Assembly (NCBI GenBank): GCA_902806575.1
Contig: CADCXD010000019.1
Span: forward strand, 496,001-560,000
Length of the DNA: 64,000 bases
DNA from: Jackrogersella multiformis
Lineage: Eukaryota > Ascomycota > Sordariomycetes > Xylariales > Hypoxylaceae
Direction: 5' to 3'
Shown here piece after piece: positions 22,516 to 33,300 of this stretch (position 1 is the stretch's first letter; each line of letters begins with the position of its first letter). The notes beneath the pieces were generated by a model that was not told the DNA's origin, searched no databases, and saw only the letters and a list, made by a program, of their open reading frames with translations. The translations under genes were made by a program, and so were the position numbers.

Positions 22516-23988
22516 TCATTGCTGCATCGCTACCCCCCTAACCACGCTTGAGCCCCATGCCGGCCTGCCCCTGGCCTTCTGCACCACCCCTCGCATCAAC
22601 TTCCACACGGCGGATTCTTCTTCGTCGTCGCTGCGGTGCCCGCGAGAGCCGCTGCTAGGGGCGAAGACCTTTAGCCTCCCCTCCGACAGCGCGAAGCCGT
22701 CGCATGCGACCCGCTGGACGCGGACGCCCGGGTGAAACATGTCGAGCCCGAGGTGGTGCCACATGTACTCGGCAAGAGCTTCGGTGAACGGCTGCTCGAT
22801 TGTCTCGGATTGCTTTTCGCTGCCGTGGTTCTGGATCCTCCAAGCCCATCCCTCTTCGTCCCTGCCGCCTGCGAGCTTCCGGCGCCTCCTGCTTTGCTGC
22901 TCGCCTGACAGAGTGGTTGCGGCGTCTGCCTTCCTCTTCTTCGCATTTGTAATATGCGACTCGCTATCGAGCTTCTCACCGACGTGTAAGAAACGGCGCA
23001 CATCGACGGCAGGGATGGTGACGTCGATGGTTTTCAGCCCTAGGTGCGGCGGCTCGGGCTTCTGGCCTTGGTCTTCGCCGTTACCATTGTCTCCTCCATC
23101 GGCGCCATCTCCCGAGTCTTTGGACTTCGGCACAGGAGGCTCGATATGGAAGCCCAGTGTGACCAGAACGTCTTTATTTGGCGTCCTCCTCTCGTTGGTA
23201 GAGCCATTGTCGGAAAGCCAAGTTTCCCAACTGCTTACAAGCGACCGCGTGCCCAGCGCAAGGGAGCTAATACGGCAGTCGAAGGTGCTAGACAGGAAAT
23301 CAATGAGCACGGATTTGAGAGGCGCAGGCATCCGGAACAGAAGCAGCGGAAGGTGTAAGAATGCGGCCTGGTCCCCCTCGCCCGTCCGTAAGCTAGCAGT
23401 ACTATCCGCCTGCCACGTCCAAGAATGTTGGTCACCAGATTCCGACAGGTCTCCATCTCCAGCTCCAGCCAGGTCAGGCAAGAGCAGAGCGGCGAACCGC
23501 GCATTCTCGTACCTCAACTCTATGCACATCACGCGCCTCCTCTCCCTCTGGCCCTGCCCATCAGACTCATTTCCCAGATCCACGCTTCCCTCTCGTCGAT
23601 CACTTCCCTTGTCTCCTAGAATGTTCTTAGCATCGACCCATCGCCACTCCACGGCGTACAGAGCGCCGGTGCGCCCCAGCGCTGTGTTATCGCTCTCAAG
23701 CCCGACCTGCACGCCGCGCACTACATCACCAACAAGCATGTCCCTCAGGCGTCGAGATAGGACCTGCAGGCGCGCGGGCGTCAGGACTTGCTTGCCGATG
23801 TGTAGCGGGGACACACGATATGTAGTAAAGGTCGTGTTGAAGAAACGGGGCGGCTCGGAGTCGTCGTGCGATACGTCGGCGCTAGGCGAGGCGGACGGAG
23901 CATCGGAACCTCGGGGCGAGGGTTCTGGGGCGGGTGAGGGTGAAGCTGGAGGGGAGGCGGCGGCGCGCTTCCGTCTTCGGGGAGGCAT
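22516..23988 (-). CDS. fta1: Kinetochore Sim4 complex subunit Fta1 (CENP-L-like)
   Basis: Single exon, 490 residues from the ATG at 23988 (MPPRRRKRAAAS). An in-frame ATG 24 codons upstream at 24060 would add a less basic extension; I prefer the downstream start. After a Pro/Ser-rich tail, the segment FFNTTFTTYRVSPLHIGKQ and RRLRDMLVGDVVRGVQVGL marks the Fta1/CENP-L fold. Further structured parts are LYAVEWRWVDAKN, FLHLPLLLFRMPAPLKSVL, FLSSTFDCRISSLALGTRSL and the C-terminal FTEALAEYMWHHLGLDMFHPG. Family role: part of the constitutive centromere (Sim4/Ctf19/CCAN) complex in the nucleus. Acidic and basic low-complexity insertions separate the conserved blocks, as in other filamentous fungal homologues. 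A 441-codon open frame on the plus strand is the antisense shadow of this GC-rich gene. Confidence 0.8.
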   Translation of the reverse strand: MPPRRRKRAAASPPASPSPAPEPSPRGSDAPSASPSADVSHDDSEPPRFFNTTFTTYRVSPLHIGKQVLTPARLQVLSRRLRDMLVGDVVRGVQVGLESDNTALGRTGALYAVEWRWVDAKNILGDKGSDRREGSVDLGNESDGQGQRERRRVMCIELRYENARFAALLLPDLAGAGDGDLSESGDQHSWTWQADSTASLRTGEGDQAAFLHLPLLLFRMPAPLKSVLIDFLSSTFDCRISSLALGTRSLVSSWETWLSDNGSTNERRTPNKDVLVTLGFHIEPPVPKSKDSGDGADGGDNGNGEDQGQKPEPPHLGLKTIDVTIPAVDVRRFLHVGEKLDSESHITNAKKRKADAATTLSGEQQSRRRRKLAGGRDEEGWAWRIQNHGSEKQSETIEQPFTEALAEYMWHHLGLDMFHPGVRVQRVACDGFALSEGRLKVFAPSSGSRGHRSDDEEESAVWKLMRGVVQKARGRPAWGSSVVRGVAMQQ

Positions 23989-24895
23989 TGGTGGGTTTTC
24001 TATAGCCTCTACTAGAGTAACTTCGGTTAAGCCAGAGGGGATTAAACGATTAACTTCCAATTAGGAAATTATTTAGAGAATTCTAAGGGCGGCAAAGGCT
24101 TATGGAACCTTGGAAGTTAATTAAGCGTGTGGCTGCGGATGGTTGTACAGTAGAGGGAACTCGATTATCTATTCGTCGCGTCTTAACACAGCTAGGTTCG
24201 GTCCAACTCTCTGTATGGCAAGCCAATTGATATTATTAGAGTAAGTAGCGCGTGAAGCAGGATAATTGCGCGTCATCTATGTAGCTTTTGGGGTGAGGTA
24301 GTCAAATGAAGTTGGAAGGATGTCAAATGGTTCTCGAATTGTGTGTAAAGTTGAAGTTTCTACTACCCAGGTACCTTTAGGTACAGTCGGGTATCATATA
24401 GTGGGGATACTGCTGTAAGTTAGCGACTGCCTTGTGCTAATGATGCAGGCAGAGCGGTTTCCTTTTCGCGGGGTCTCCAAGGGTTATTTTTACCCGCTGG
24501 GTACCTACCTCTTGGTACACTAGGAAGTTGCCCTTAGAGCTGAGTGCGGGGCATCAGCTGCGTTGCTCTTATTATTAACTCAACTCTTACCGGTAGATAC
24601 CTAGGTAACTTCCCAAACTTTGAAGTTTGTCATCATTGGCTTAATTCAAAATTCAAAATTCAAAATTCGAAGTTCAAATCTTAAGACAAATCTTAAATGC
24701 TCTTTTTTATCATCTTCTTCATTCATACCTAAACTGTACTTTAGACTTCACCATCGCAAGCCTATGCTAAATCCCTAATAAGTTAGTTTCCAGCCTAGAA
24801 ACACTTCAGACTAGGTATGTAGGTACAAACCAATAGCGCCACCCCCGAGCAACTACTCAGACGAATACTACAACACCCTTGATACACCATCCGCA
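23989..24895. other. Divergent promoter, fta1 and 2EXR gene
   Basis: Contains degenerate tetramer motifs near 24366-24380, 24500-24515 and 24595-24606, and an ATTCAAA tandem tract at 24643-24679. No other structure seen. Confidence 0.5.
24643..24679. repeat. ATTCAAA heptamer tandem repeat
   Basis: About five heptamer units with slight decay toward the right end (CGAAGTTCAAAT). It lies about 0.2 kb upstream of the 2EXR start codon. Confidence 0.75.
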
Positions 24896-25987
24896 ATGAC
24901 TTCATCTTCATCCTCATCAGCATCCTCATCTCCGGAACCACCCATCCAGGGGCCCCTCTTCACCAGGTTCCCAGAACTGCCACCCGAGATCCGGCACCAG
25001 ATCTGGCACGCTGCCGTCCCGGTCCCGGGCATTAACTTCTTCAACATGCACTGTATCCCCAACGACCATGAAGGCGCTAACCGGAGCACCTCACCGCCTT
25101 GGTTGTATTTGGACCTGCGGCGCCTGTCTATCCATGACTCGGACGAGGAGGTAGCCAGATACGACCCCTCGGCCTGGCACGCCCGCGAGGCGCTACGCCG
25201 CGTCTGCCGCGAAGCCCGTTTCGAATGCGCCATTCCTGAGCGTGGGGCCACTACTATCACGCTAACACGCCCCCGCCGCGGCTTGTTCGTGAGAGCGGGC
25301 GACGGCAAGATAAGAACTCTGACGCCTTACAGTAAACCCGGGACTGCCGAGCCGCTCGAGTGCCGGAAGGTCCGGGTTCGCGCCGAGGACGTGCTCTGCC
25401 TCTCCGTCGAGAACTGCAGCTTCAATCTCCCGTTCGAAGAGGCAGCCATGTTCGATAGTGAGTATCCCGGCCCTAGTGTGATCGAGGCACACGAAGGAGA
25501 CCATGGCAGTAGTGTCACCGACGATCTGGGGTGGACGTACGACCCGCAACTAATGCCGCGCCTCCCTCCCGCCATTTGCAGGTCAAGGATCTGTATCAGC
25601 ATGGCCCGCGGCGACAGAGCAACGCTTCAGTCTGCCGGGTCGGTGCTGTTGACCATGTTCTCGTACAGTCCGGACCAATGGACTTTGGACTTGGCGAACC
25701 TGACAAACCTGATGCATGTCCAGCTGTCCCTACTCATGCTCGATGCGTACAAGCAAGAGCTAGGTGACCGCAGCGTCGAGGAGCTGACACCCCACGATGA
25801 GGTGCTTTTCGACCGCTTTGGTGACCGATACGTTGCCTTGCCATGGAACTCTAGGGAGCTGCCTGCGTCCTGTCGGCTTGTCAAGGTGTGGCCCGAGGAT
25901 AACAATATTAGGGAGAGGTACCTACGGTCCGCGCTACTACCGTCACCGAAAAGACCTATTATTCACTCGTCGTCGTACATATCATAG
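24896..25987 (+). CDS. 2EXR domain-containing protein
   Basis: Single exon, 363 residues. After a Ser-rich start, FTRFPELPPEIRHQIWHAAVP at about residues 22-42 is the 2EXR signature (F-x-x-LPxEIRxxIW), which in filamentous ascomycetes heads a large, lineage-expanded family of uncharacterised proteins. A conserved pair of segments follows: REALRRVCREARFECA and a middle part around VLCLSVENCSFNLPFEEAAMF. The C-terminal half is alpha/beta-like without motifs I can name. It is sometimes described as F-box-like but no Skp1 link is evident. The ATG at 24896 is followed by a serine homopolymer, a common start for this family. Function unknown. Codon use is GC-rich at third positions, like its housekeeping neighbours. 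Confidence 0.82.
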   Translation: MTSSSSSSASSSPEPPIQGPLFTRFPELPPEIRHQIWHAAVPVPGINFFNMHCIPNDHEGANRSTSPPWLYLDLRRLSIHDSDEEVARYDPSAWHAREALRRVCREARFECAIPERGATTITLTRPRRGLFVRAGDGKIRTLTPYSKPGTAEPLECRKVRVRAEDVLCLSVENCSFNLPFEEAAMFDSEYPGPSVIEAHEGDHGSSVTDDLGWTYDPQLMPRLPPAICRSRICISMARGDRATLQSAGSVLLTMFSYSPDQWTLDLANLTNLMHVQLSLLMLDAYKQELGDRSVEELTPHDEVLFDRFGDRYVALPWNSRELPASCRLVKVWPEDNNIRERYLRSALLPSPKRPIIHSSSYIS

Positions 25988-26440
25988 TACAAACGCATAA
26001 GATGCTTATAGAAACATACGGTATGTATATACTATACCTAGGTACGCATGAGAGTACATAGATACCAGGAGCATTGCACGACTCGTCAGTCAGACATGGG
26101 GTTAGTAAATAACATCTCATTTAGATGATTCGCTGATGTTGTACATGGACTATGAATATTTTTTTTAAAAAAAAGCAGTGGAGGATCCTTGGAAGACTTT
26201 GCTCCCATTCCAATCCCTTTCCTTTCCTTTAAAAATGATGGCGCCTTCGTAAATAAATTCAAGGTACCTAGGTAGCCAATACCCAACCAACGCCAGGCCA
26301 TGCAATAATAATTGAAGTTCGTACAAGTGCGATGTGTCGCGTACGTCTCCCTGCTGGGTCTCCCCTCCCCGTCTCTGCCGTTCTCTTGGCGGTTTTCGTT
26401 TTGTCTTCACGGATTGGTAGCGACATGCGCGAGAAACAAC
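25988..26440. other. Convergent 3' intergenic region
   Basis: Between the 2EXR and pep7 stops. A tetramer motif occurs at about 26035-26045 and a GGTACCTAGGTAG motif near 26263-26275. Poly(T)/poly(A) runs near 26159-26175 may relate to 3' ends. Confidence 0.5.
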
Positions 26441-28423
26441 TTATCCCGAGATTAGCCCCGGCCCGCCATTCGCGTATATGCCCTGCCACCTGTCTTCAAC
26501 GGCGGCAACCTTGCCCCTGACGCTCTCGATCTCCGTGTCTAGCTCCTCGACGTTCCGGGTCAGGGCGCTAACCTCTTCGAACCGCCTTGCCCCGTGCGCC
26601 CCGCCGATCATTGTCTGCACCATGTACTTCTGCTCCTCCAATACGATCAGCCGCTCGCGTAACTCCTTCTCCTCTGTCTCCAGCGCCGATACTACCGTGC
26701 TAGTCTCGCTTGTTTGACTGGCGGTCTCCAGCGTGTCACTGCCGTTGCGTAGCGGACTCGCCACGTGGCCGTTGGCGAGGAGACGGTTCCTAGACGAACT
26801 GGAGCTGGAGCTGTGGTGCTTCAGCATACGTGGCAGGTTCTTGAGCGACAGCATGTGCATATGTAAGAAAGAGGACGCTGCTTGGTGGATAGCCTTTTGG
26901 AGCTGCCGTTGTGCCGGGTTGTCCGTCTTCATGTCGCGTATTCGCCGAGCGGCGACGTCGTATTTTGTGAAGCTGTCCGTGAGCCGCTTCCTCATCTTGG
27001 AAGCCTCTTGGATCTGCGCGTGACTTGGTGGGCTATTCTCGTCCTGTAGCGGTAGGAGAGCCCTCTGGAAGGTAGGTAGCAAAAGCTGAATGCCACGCTC
27101 AAATTGTTTAAGTGTCTCGTAAGCCCGCTGGCCAGACGGCTTGTGTACAATCGATTCCATGAAATCGCGTTTAGCAAAAATGGTAAACTTGCAATCACGG
27201 CACATACGGATATCGACGCTGATTGGGTTGGCCCCTCCTCCCGGTTTCTCGGACGCGGGAGCAGACGGGTTTGCGACGTTCAAGCCAATTTCGGATGAGC
27301 ACCCGGTCTGGGGATCAGCGCATACTACGCGCCCGCATATCCGGCAATGATGCCTCCTGAAAGTCCAGGAAAATTCCTGTTGACAAAACGGGCATTTGGC
27401 AACTTTCCCATCGTCCTCCCAAGTCACGACTGATTGTTCGATGACCTTCCGCTGATTCCTCTGCGCGGCCAGGGGAGATAGCAGACCCGTCCCGCCGCTT
27501 GCTCCCGCTTCTTCAGGTGGATGGGTAAGCAATTGGGTCAACTTGGTAAGCCTCTTTTCTAATCGAGATATTTCGAGAGTCTGCCTATCGACTCTCTTCC
27601 TCCGTATAGCTGCAAGCTCTTGCGTGTGATCTCTTATTAGCCCATTGCGGTCATTGTATCCGTCTCTTGACTTGTAGCACGTTTCACATACTCTGTACCA
27701 GTAGCCCCTCACAGGTTCGTGTGACGCCGATCTCGATAACTTCATCTGGTACATAGTATGTTCCTCGCAAAATAGCCTCCCGCACTGCCTGCAGTTTATA
27801 CTGCCGTTCACAGCTCCTAACCTTTTCCCACATGCCGGATCCGTGCATAGATCATTCGGGCCCTGCCGCTGCCAATGAGATTTCGCAATTACATCGTCAG
27901 GATCTAGAGGCAAATCGGAAACGGGGGCTCTGCTTGCCCTCCCGGCAATGGACGACGGAGGAGGCGATTCGTTGGACTCGAAGACCTCAAGGCCGCGAAG
28001 TTTCTGGTTGATGAGTGAGAGCGGCTGGAACCTCTTAGCCTTAAGAACCTGCTTATCTATCCAAGACTTGACCTCGTCCTGCTCGAATTCAGGTAGCTCT
28101 TGGTGTGCATCATCGATATGGCGATTCAATTGTAGCAAGGTTAACATCTCTTCCTCACATATGGGGCATACGAGCTTGGATCCTGACTGGGCGCCATTGC
28201 TTGGACCTCCTAGGCTGACATTGGAAGTTAGATCTTGGGCGAAGTCGGGTAGCGGGCTCGTGCCGGGGGATAAGGACGCAGCGGGAGAGCCGATGGATAA
28301 GGTACTGTCGGACGGGGCAGACGGACTCGCAGTTCTCTCCCTCTGAATTGCTGGAGGAGCTGGGGGAGCAAGACCCTTTCCGCTACCCAATATTCTCCCC
28401 CCGCCAAGCTTGCGACTGGACAT
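26441..28423 (-). CDS. pep7: FYVE-domain endosomal tether Pep7/Vac1 (rabenosyn-5 homologue)
   Basis: Single exon, 660 residues. In order: a Pro/Ser-rich N-terminus; a C2H2 finger (Cys86, Cys89, His102, His107); a first FYVE-like zinc domain at about 185-260 (INCRQCGRLFCEEHT, YRVCETCY); and a second FYVE domain at about 330-420 with the canonical RRHHCRICGRVVC phosphoinositide-binding motif. A helical part follows (FERGIQLLLPTFQRALLPLQ, HQAASSFLHMHMLSLKNLPR), and then a C-terminal coiled coil (EEKELRERLIVLEEQKYM, NVEELDTEIESVRGKV). This layout matches yeast Pep7/Vac1, the PI3P- and Rab5-binding tether for Golgi-to-endosome vesicle fusion and vacuolar sorting. In the first zinc domain the basic motif is degenerate (GSINCRQCGRLF), so PI3P binding is more likely through the second. 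Divergent from met8. Confidence 0.92.
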   Translation of the reverse strand: MSSRKLGGGRILGSGKGLAPPAPPAIQRERTASPSAPSDSTLSIGSPAASLSPGTSPLPDFAQDLTSNVSLGGPSNGAQSGSKLVCPICEEEMLTLLQLNRHIDDAHQELPEFEQDEVKSWIDKQVLKAKRFQPLSLINQKLRGLEVFESNESPPPSSIAGRASRAPVSDLPLDPDDVIAKSHWQRQGPNDLCTDPACGKRLGAVNGSINCRQCGRLFCEEHTMYQMKLSRSASHEPVRGYWYRVCETCYKSRDGYNDRNGLIRDHTQELAAIRRKRVDRQTLEISRLEKRLTKLTQLLTHPPEEAGASGGTGLLSPLAAQRNQRKVIEQSVVTWEDDGKVAKCPFCQQEFSWTFRRHHCRICGRVVCADPQTGCSSEIGLNVANPSAPASEKPGGGANPISVDIRMCRDCKFTIFAKRDFMESIVHKPSGQRAYETLKQFERGIQLLLPTFQRALLPLQDENSPPSHAQIQEASKMRKRLTDSFTKYDVAARRIRDMKTDNPAQRQLQKAIHQAASSFLHMHMLSLKNLPRMLKHHSSSSSSSRNRLLANGHVASPLRNGSDTLETASQTSETSTVVSALETEEKELRERLIVLEEQKYMVQTMIGGAHGARRFEEVSALTRNVEELDTEIESVRGKVAAVEDRWQGIYANGGPGLISG

Positions 28424-29461
28424 ATTAGACTTCTCCTAGAATACTAGTATATTTCCGAAGCCATGAGGGCCACGATTTGTCGCTGTTGCCCCGGGCTGCC
28501 AGGTCCGGAACGGAACCCCCTGGAAAGGAGGTCGAACCGTAGAGATTCTATTCTAGAGTTGAAGAATGGTCTCGGGTGATGGAAGATACAATCCCAGATC
28601 CAATTTGCCCATCAGGTAGTCATCGGCGATTTGTAATCCGTGGTTCGCATGTGCAACTTTGTCGTTCGAATACCTCCAGGGCTACCGGTAGATTTAGTAA
28701 TAGGCGGGTTATGTTTGTAGTTGGAGAGTTGGAGAGTTGCAAGGTTCCAAGTTGCGTCGCAAGGAAGAAACATCCAGTGGATAGTGGATAGTGGGTAGTG
28801 GATACTACCTACCTACAGTTAGAATTAATTGAATTCCATACTAAGCACGAGGGGCGCAAGGCTGCTACTACCTTGAGTACCTAGGTACCTAGGTACCTAC
28901 CAAGGATTGCCCGTACATCCAATAGTACATAAAATTGATAACTGCGACTGCCCAGGTGCCCAGGTGAACTGATGTTACTGAGGTTAGTACAACCTTGGGA
29001 ATAGGTAACTTCCAAGGTTGCCGCGTGCCACTACGCAGCTGATACAGCACCTTCCAGGCAGCTGAGTTCTAATCTATACCTTAGGTACCCCTACCTAGTG
29101 TAGGCCTAGGAAGGTAGGTACATCCTGGATATCTACCAAGTGTAGATCCATAAATCTTGGCCTTTTCGTCATCACACCCATTATTTTTTTTCTTTATCAC
29201 GCCTATTAATCACACCGTATCAGAAGCTCCCAATTGCTCATTATTCGTTCATTCTCCAATGCCAGCGTCTCCGGAGAAATACGTGTAGGTAATAAAAATA
29301 AACAAATATGCTTTAATTTGCAGCAAACTCTTTTTTCTTTCTATACCTACCTAGGTACCCAGTAATCTCTCAACTTAAGCTTCAATGTGTTTATACGCGA
29401 CGATCATGCAGTAACTTCCATCTTCTTGAAGCTCAAAGCTCAAGGCTTGCTGAACGATATT
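28424..29461. other. Divergent promoter, pep7 and met8
   Basis: Contains GTGGATA tandem variants near 28776-28803 and palindromic tetramer blocks at 28876-28901, 29078-29120 and 29343-29360. The last block lies about 100 bp before the met8 ATG. Confidence 0.6.
28876..28901. repeat. Palindromic CCTAGGTACCTAGG block
   Basis: Overlapping GTACCTAGGTAC palindromes allow a self-complementary stem of more than 10 bp. It is in the middle of the pep7-met8 divergent promoter. Confidence 0.8.
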
Positions 29462-30399
29462 ATGGCCAGTAATAGCAACGGCCAGTTCCCCAAAGTCCAA
29501 GGTGGAGGCAGTTTAATTCTGGCCTGGCAGGTCAAGAATAAGCATGTCTTGGTGGTTGGAGGCGGCGAGGTGAGTATTATAATACAACGCTATGTACAAT
29601 TCTGTATGCATACTGTATACGATCATGTATACGATGCTGTATACGATGCTGTATAACTCTTACACTATTATACTGTGTCCTTATAATAATCAATATATAG
29701 GTTGCGGCTGGCCGCATTCTCAACGTCCTGAACGCCGACGCCCATGTCACCGTCGTGAGCCCGTCTTTCGGCCTTAACCCCGAAGTACGCCATCGTATCG
29801 CCAACGACGAGGTCACCCACATCGACCGTGTGTTCCGGCCTTCTGATCTCGAGACATTGCCCCCAAATAACACCCCTCCTGACATGGTCCTCGTCGCTGT
29901 CGATGATCCGGCCGCATCGACTCAGATCTGGAAGCTGTGCAAGGAGCACCGCATCCCAGCCAACATCGCCGATGTCCCGCCGGAATGTGACTTCTACTTT
30001 GGAAGCGTGCACCGTGATGGGCCCCTACAGATCATGGTCAGCACCAACGGCAAGGGGCCCAGGCTGGCTGCTAGCATTAGAAAGTGGATCGGGAACCAGT
30101 TGCCCAAAGGGGTCGGCGACGCCATCGAGAGAATCGGAGAACTGCGGGCTAAACTGCGTCAGATAGCCCCCAACCCCCAGGAAAGTTCCAAGAGGATGCA
30201 TTGGATGACGAAAGTCAGCGATGCCTACAGCTGGGATGAGATGTGTGGTCTCACCGAAGAGGACATGGATAATCTTTTAACATTTTACCCTCAAGATAAG
30301 GCACCTCAGTTAGACATACTGAAGGCCATGCGAGGTGGAAGATCACCGGAGGATATCGACGTCTTTGACGGATCGTTCGGCTTCAGTGTCGTTGCATGA
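29462..30399 (+). CDS. met8: Siroheme synthase Met8 (precorrin-2 dehydrogenase / sirohydrochlorin ferrochelatase)
   Basis: Two exons, 29462-29569 and 29701-30399; 268 residues. Exon 1 encodes GGGSLILAWQVKNKHVLVVGGGE and exon 2 continues VAAGRILNVLNADAHVTVVSP, so the NAD-binding GxGxxA/G turn is split by the intron exactly at phase 0. Asp127 in NIADVPPECDFYFGS aligns with the aspartate that yeast work implicates in both dehydrogenase and chelatase steps. GPLQIMVSTNGKGPRLAASI is the other family block. The C-terminal helical part is SDAYSWDEMCGLTEEDM. The enzyme makes siroheme for sulfite and nitrite reductases in the cytosol. Two ATGs lie upstream in the same frame (frame open from 29387); the one at 29462 gives a standard length. 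The intron (131 nt) is enlarged by a short tandem repeat. Confidence 0.93.
29614..29655. repeat. GTATACGATGCT tandem repeat in the met8 intron
   Basis: Roughly three copies of a 12-mer (GTATACGATGCT and one variant GTATACGATCAT) lie inside the met8 intron. GTATAC is itself palindromic. Confidence 0.75.
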
Positions 30400-33300
30400 G
30401 GCCAACTAGGCGTGGAGTCGAGCTAGTTGCCTAGGAATTGCCATGGACGCCGCATACGAACCTAGCAAAAAGGCTTCAGTATGTCAAAAGTAACTAGAAT
30501 GGAACGATTCAGATCACGGGCCCCTATCTACCTAGGTAGGTAGTTAGCCCGTTAACTTAGGTGGTAGCTCGTGTGTAATTCCGATTTGAGATAGTTTGAA
30601 AGAAGCAAACATCTTTTGAGGTGAATTTGTGCATTGTATTATCCGAGATATAATCTTGAACATAGGGGATATGCGGAATCAGTCACGATGACTGGTAGGT
30701 GTGATGGATCTTGAGCCCTTCTAGAATATGTTGTTTAGCCGACTTTCGCTGAGTTTCATTGTGTTTGTGGAATAAATCCGTCTGTTTCATGATCATTTCT
30801 AATCGTCCTAAATCTCAACTTAATAGTCGTTCGAGACTCATTACCTTAGGTACACATTTAGGTATGCTGGAGCCAAAAGAAGAATCAATATTTCAGCTTC
30901 CAACATCGATCTAAATCGAATCTAAACTACCCCAAGACAGGTTTTTATATTCATGGTAGGTTATACCTTTCTCCCCTTTTCTCCGTCGTTGGAAGTTCTA
31001 GCCTTGGTTCTAGAGGACCTTGGCTGCCTAGTAACTCAGCGGAGGTTATTATTTTTTCTCAGATGATCATATTGTATCTAAATTAGATATTATTCCATGT
31101 TCTTATGGTGCCTTGAACTGCTTGGCGCCTGAGTAGGTACGGAATATATGGATAACAAGTTGTGTTCGACAGCTCGTCTGATTTCCTACCTACCTAGGTA
31201 TGTACCTCGATATTAGCTTAGCTAAATGTCCCATCTTCAGATTCAGAATACCTCTATCACTTACTATCTACCTACGGACGCCAATAATTAGACTAGATCA
31301 TAAATTTGTAGACCTGCCACCGCCACCACTCGAGTTCGAGACCTAGTTACGCCCCAGAGAGCTATTGATGGTCTAAGTAAGCGGCTATACGTAGAATCAT
31401 AAGACTAGATTCGGTATTGTCTCGAATTATTAGAGGTAACCAGTCTGATCAAGGCCAGATGGCTCTTCAGCTCAGTCTTTTCTCCTTTGTGTAAGTTTGT
31501 GATAGGTCTCTAGCTTGGTATCCAAGGAATGAAGATCATGGGTAATCCCTCCATAGTTGAGATTGGTAAGCTAAGCTTTTACTACAGCATATCTATAGAA
31601 ACTCCACATAGCTCAATATCCTGTACACTGCTAGACCTACGAATAATATTCGCAGTCGTCGGTGAGGAGTTGATTACCTACCCACCTACCTAGGTACCTA
31701 GGTAGGTATCAGTCGCTTACTACGAGCCTCTTACAAAAAGGCTTGTTGTATTCTATCATAAAAATGGGAACTGCAAGTTGTATCTTGTCAATGAGGCATC
31801 CATCGGTGGCCAATCGCGAGAAAACAAGCTCCAGTCTAGTGATACGGATATATTTCAACATAATTCTCATTTCTCTAATAGTTAATGCCTATTATTACTC
31901 AAAATCATATTTCCCGCCTGCAGGTTAGTAGCGAAATCACTGTCACTAGTATGCCTTTACCACGGAGAGTTTCCGCAATACGGGAAATTTCTTTAGGTAT
32001 CTCAATAAAAGAAGAAGTATAGTTAAGTCGGCGTTCTGATTACTATGCAAGTAGCTTACATAGGTAAGCATGGCTAGATTATGCTTACCTAGGTAACTAG
32101 GTAGATACCGACTACCTCGCAAGTGTGATATAGGCTAGGTACCTAATAGTCATTATTATAGTCTGAGTATACTATAGGGGGAAAAGCTGAGGAGTAGAGA
32201 TAGAATAACACGTATGGTTATATCATGTTGCTCTTTAATTTCCATTTATAATTACATCCCTAAAAAGCCTCACTCTATAACAGTTCGATGCTACATATTT
32301 AGAATAACCTAGGTTTTTTCCTAGGTATTTGAGGACTCGTGCTTAAGAGCTCGTACGTAAGCAAATACATCTAAGCTAAGAGGCACGTACTAGTATCGGG
32401 GATGCCGCGATTTTGGTACCTTCAGCATCCCTGATATTCCTCCCCAGAGTAAGATCTTAGACAACTATCTAGTTACACATCGACTGCCATTGTACTTAAA
32501 GCTTGGCACGGTGGTATAATGTGCAGCACCAAGCATAAGCCTACATCCACGAATTTCGACATAATAACGCCGAAGATACGTGGCGCCTCGCTAATCTGTA
32601 GATTACAATCCCAGGATATTGATGCAGGTAAACACAAGGTACCCACGGTAGACTCGCAACCATACCTAGGTAGGTACGTGGAATAAGTTCTTGAACTTGA
32701 ATACCTATAATATACCTTTTGCATTATAGATAGAGGCTTTTCATTATTCAGCCCACGACTACTGTTAAGGTCATTTGCGTGTATATTATGTCTGCTAAAG
32801 CTAAGAATGAAAGTGATCTGGATACTCCAAGTCCTAGGTAGGTAGGTTAGGCACCTAGTTACGTTGGTGGAGATTAGAGGTGTTGGTATTTCTACTCAAC
32901 GAACAGAGGATTCTTTGATAATAGATCTACCCGGAAAGCCAAAGAAGTGGTATCCTATAATATTATCGACTTGTTCGTAATGGGACTTAAATAGACACCT
33001 AAGGGTTATGAATAGAAAGTGAAGACTTTAAGGTAAAGCTGATAGAAGCTCCTAGTAGCTAACCTAGAAACTTCTTTCATTGAGCATAACACGCTGAAAT
33101 TGGGTCTGGAACGATGCTACATCCTAATACTTTTCGGCCGCGGCGCACTTACAGCAGAAAAAGGCGGTCAGTCCTATCTGATGGTGGATGGCGTTCCGGA
33201 CGGCATGACGATCAAAGCCACCAGGGTAGTGGTGCAGCCAATACTTGTCTGGGGATTCGCTCGCTTTTACGGAGAAATGCGGTGATTAGATTTAATGGGT

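Noticed and set aside
22739..24064. 441-codon open frame on the plus strand
   Set aside because: It is antisense to the well-supported fta1 gene and Arg/Ser/Pro-rich, the usual shadow of a GC-rich gene.
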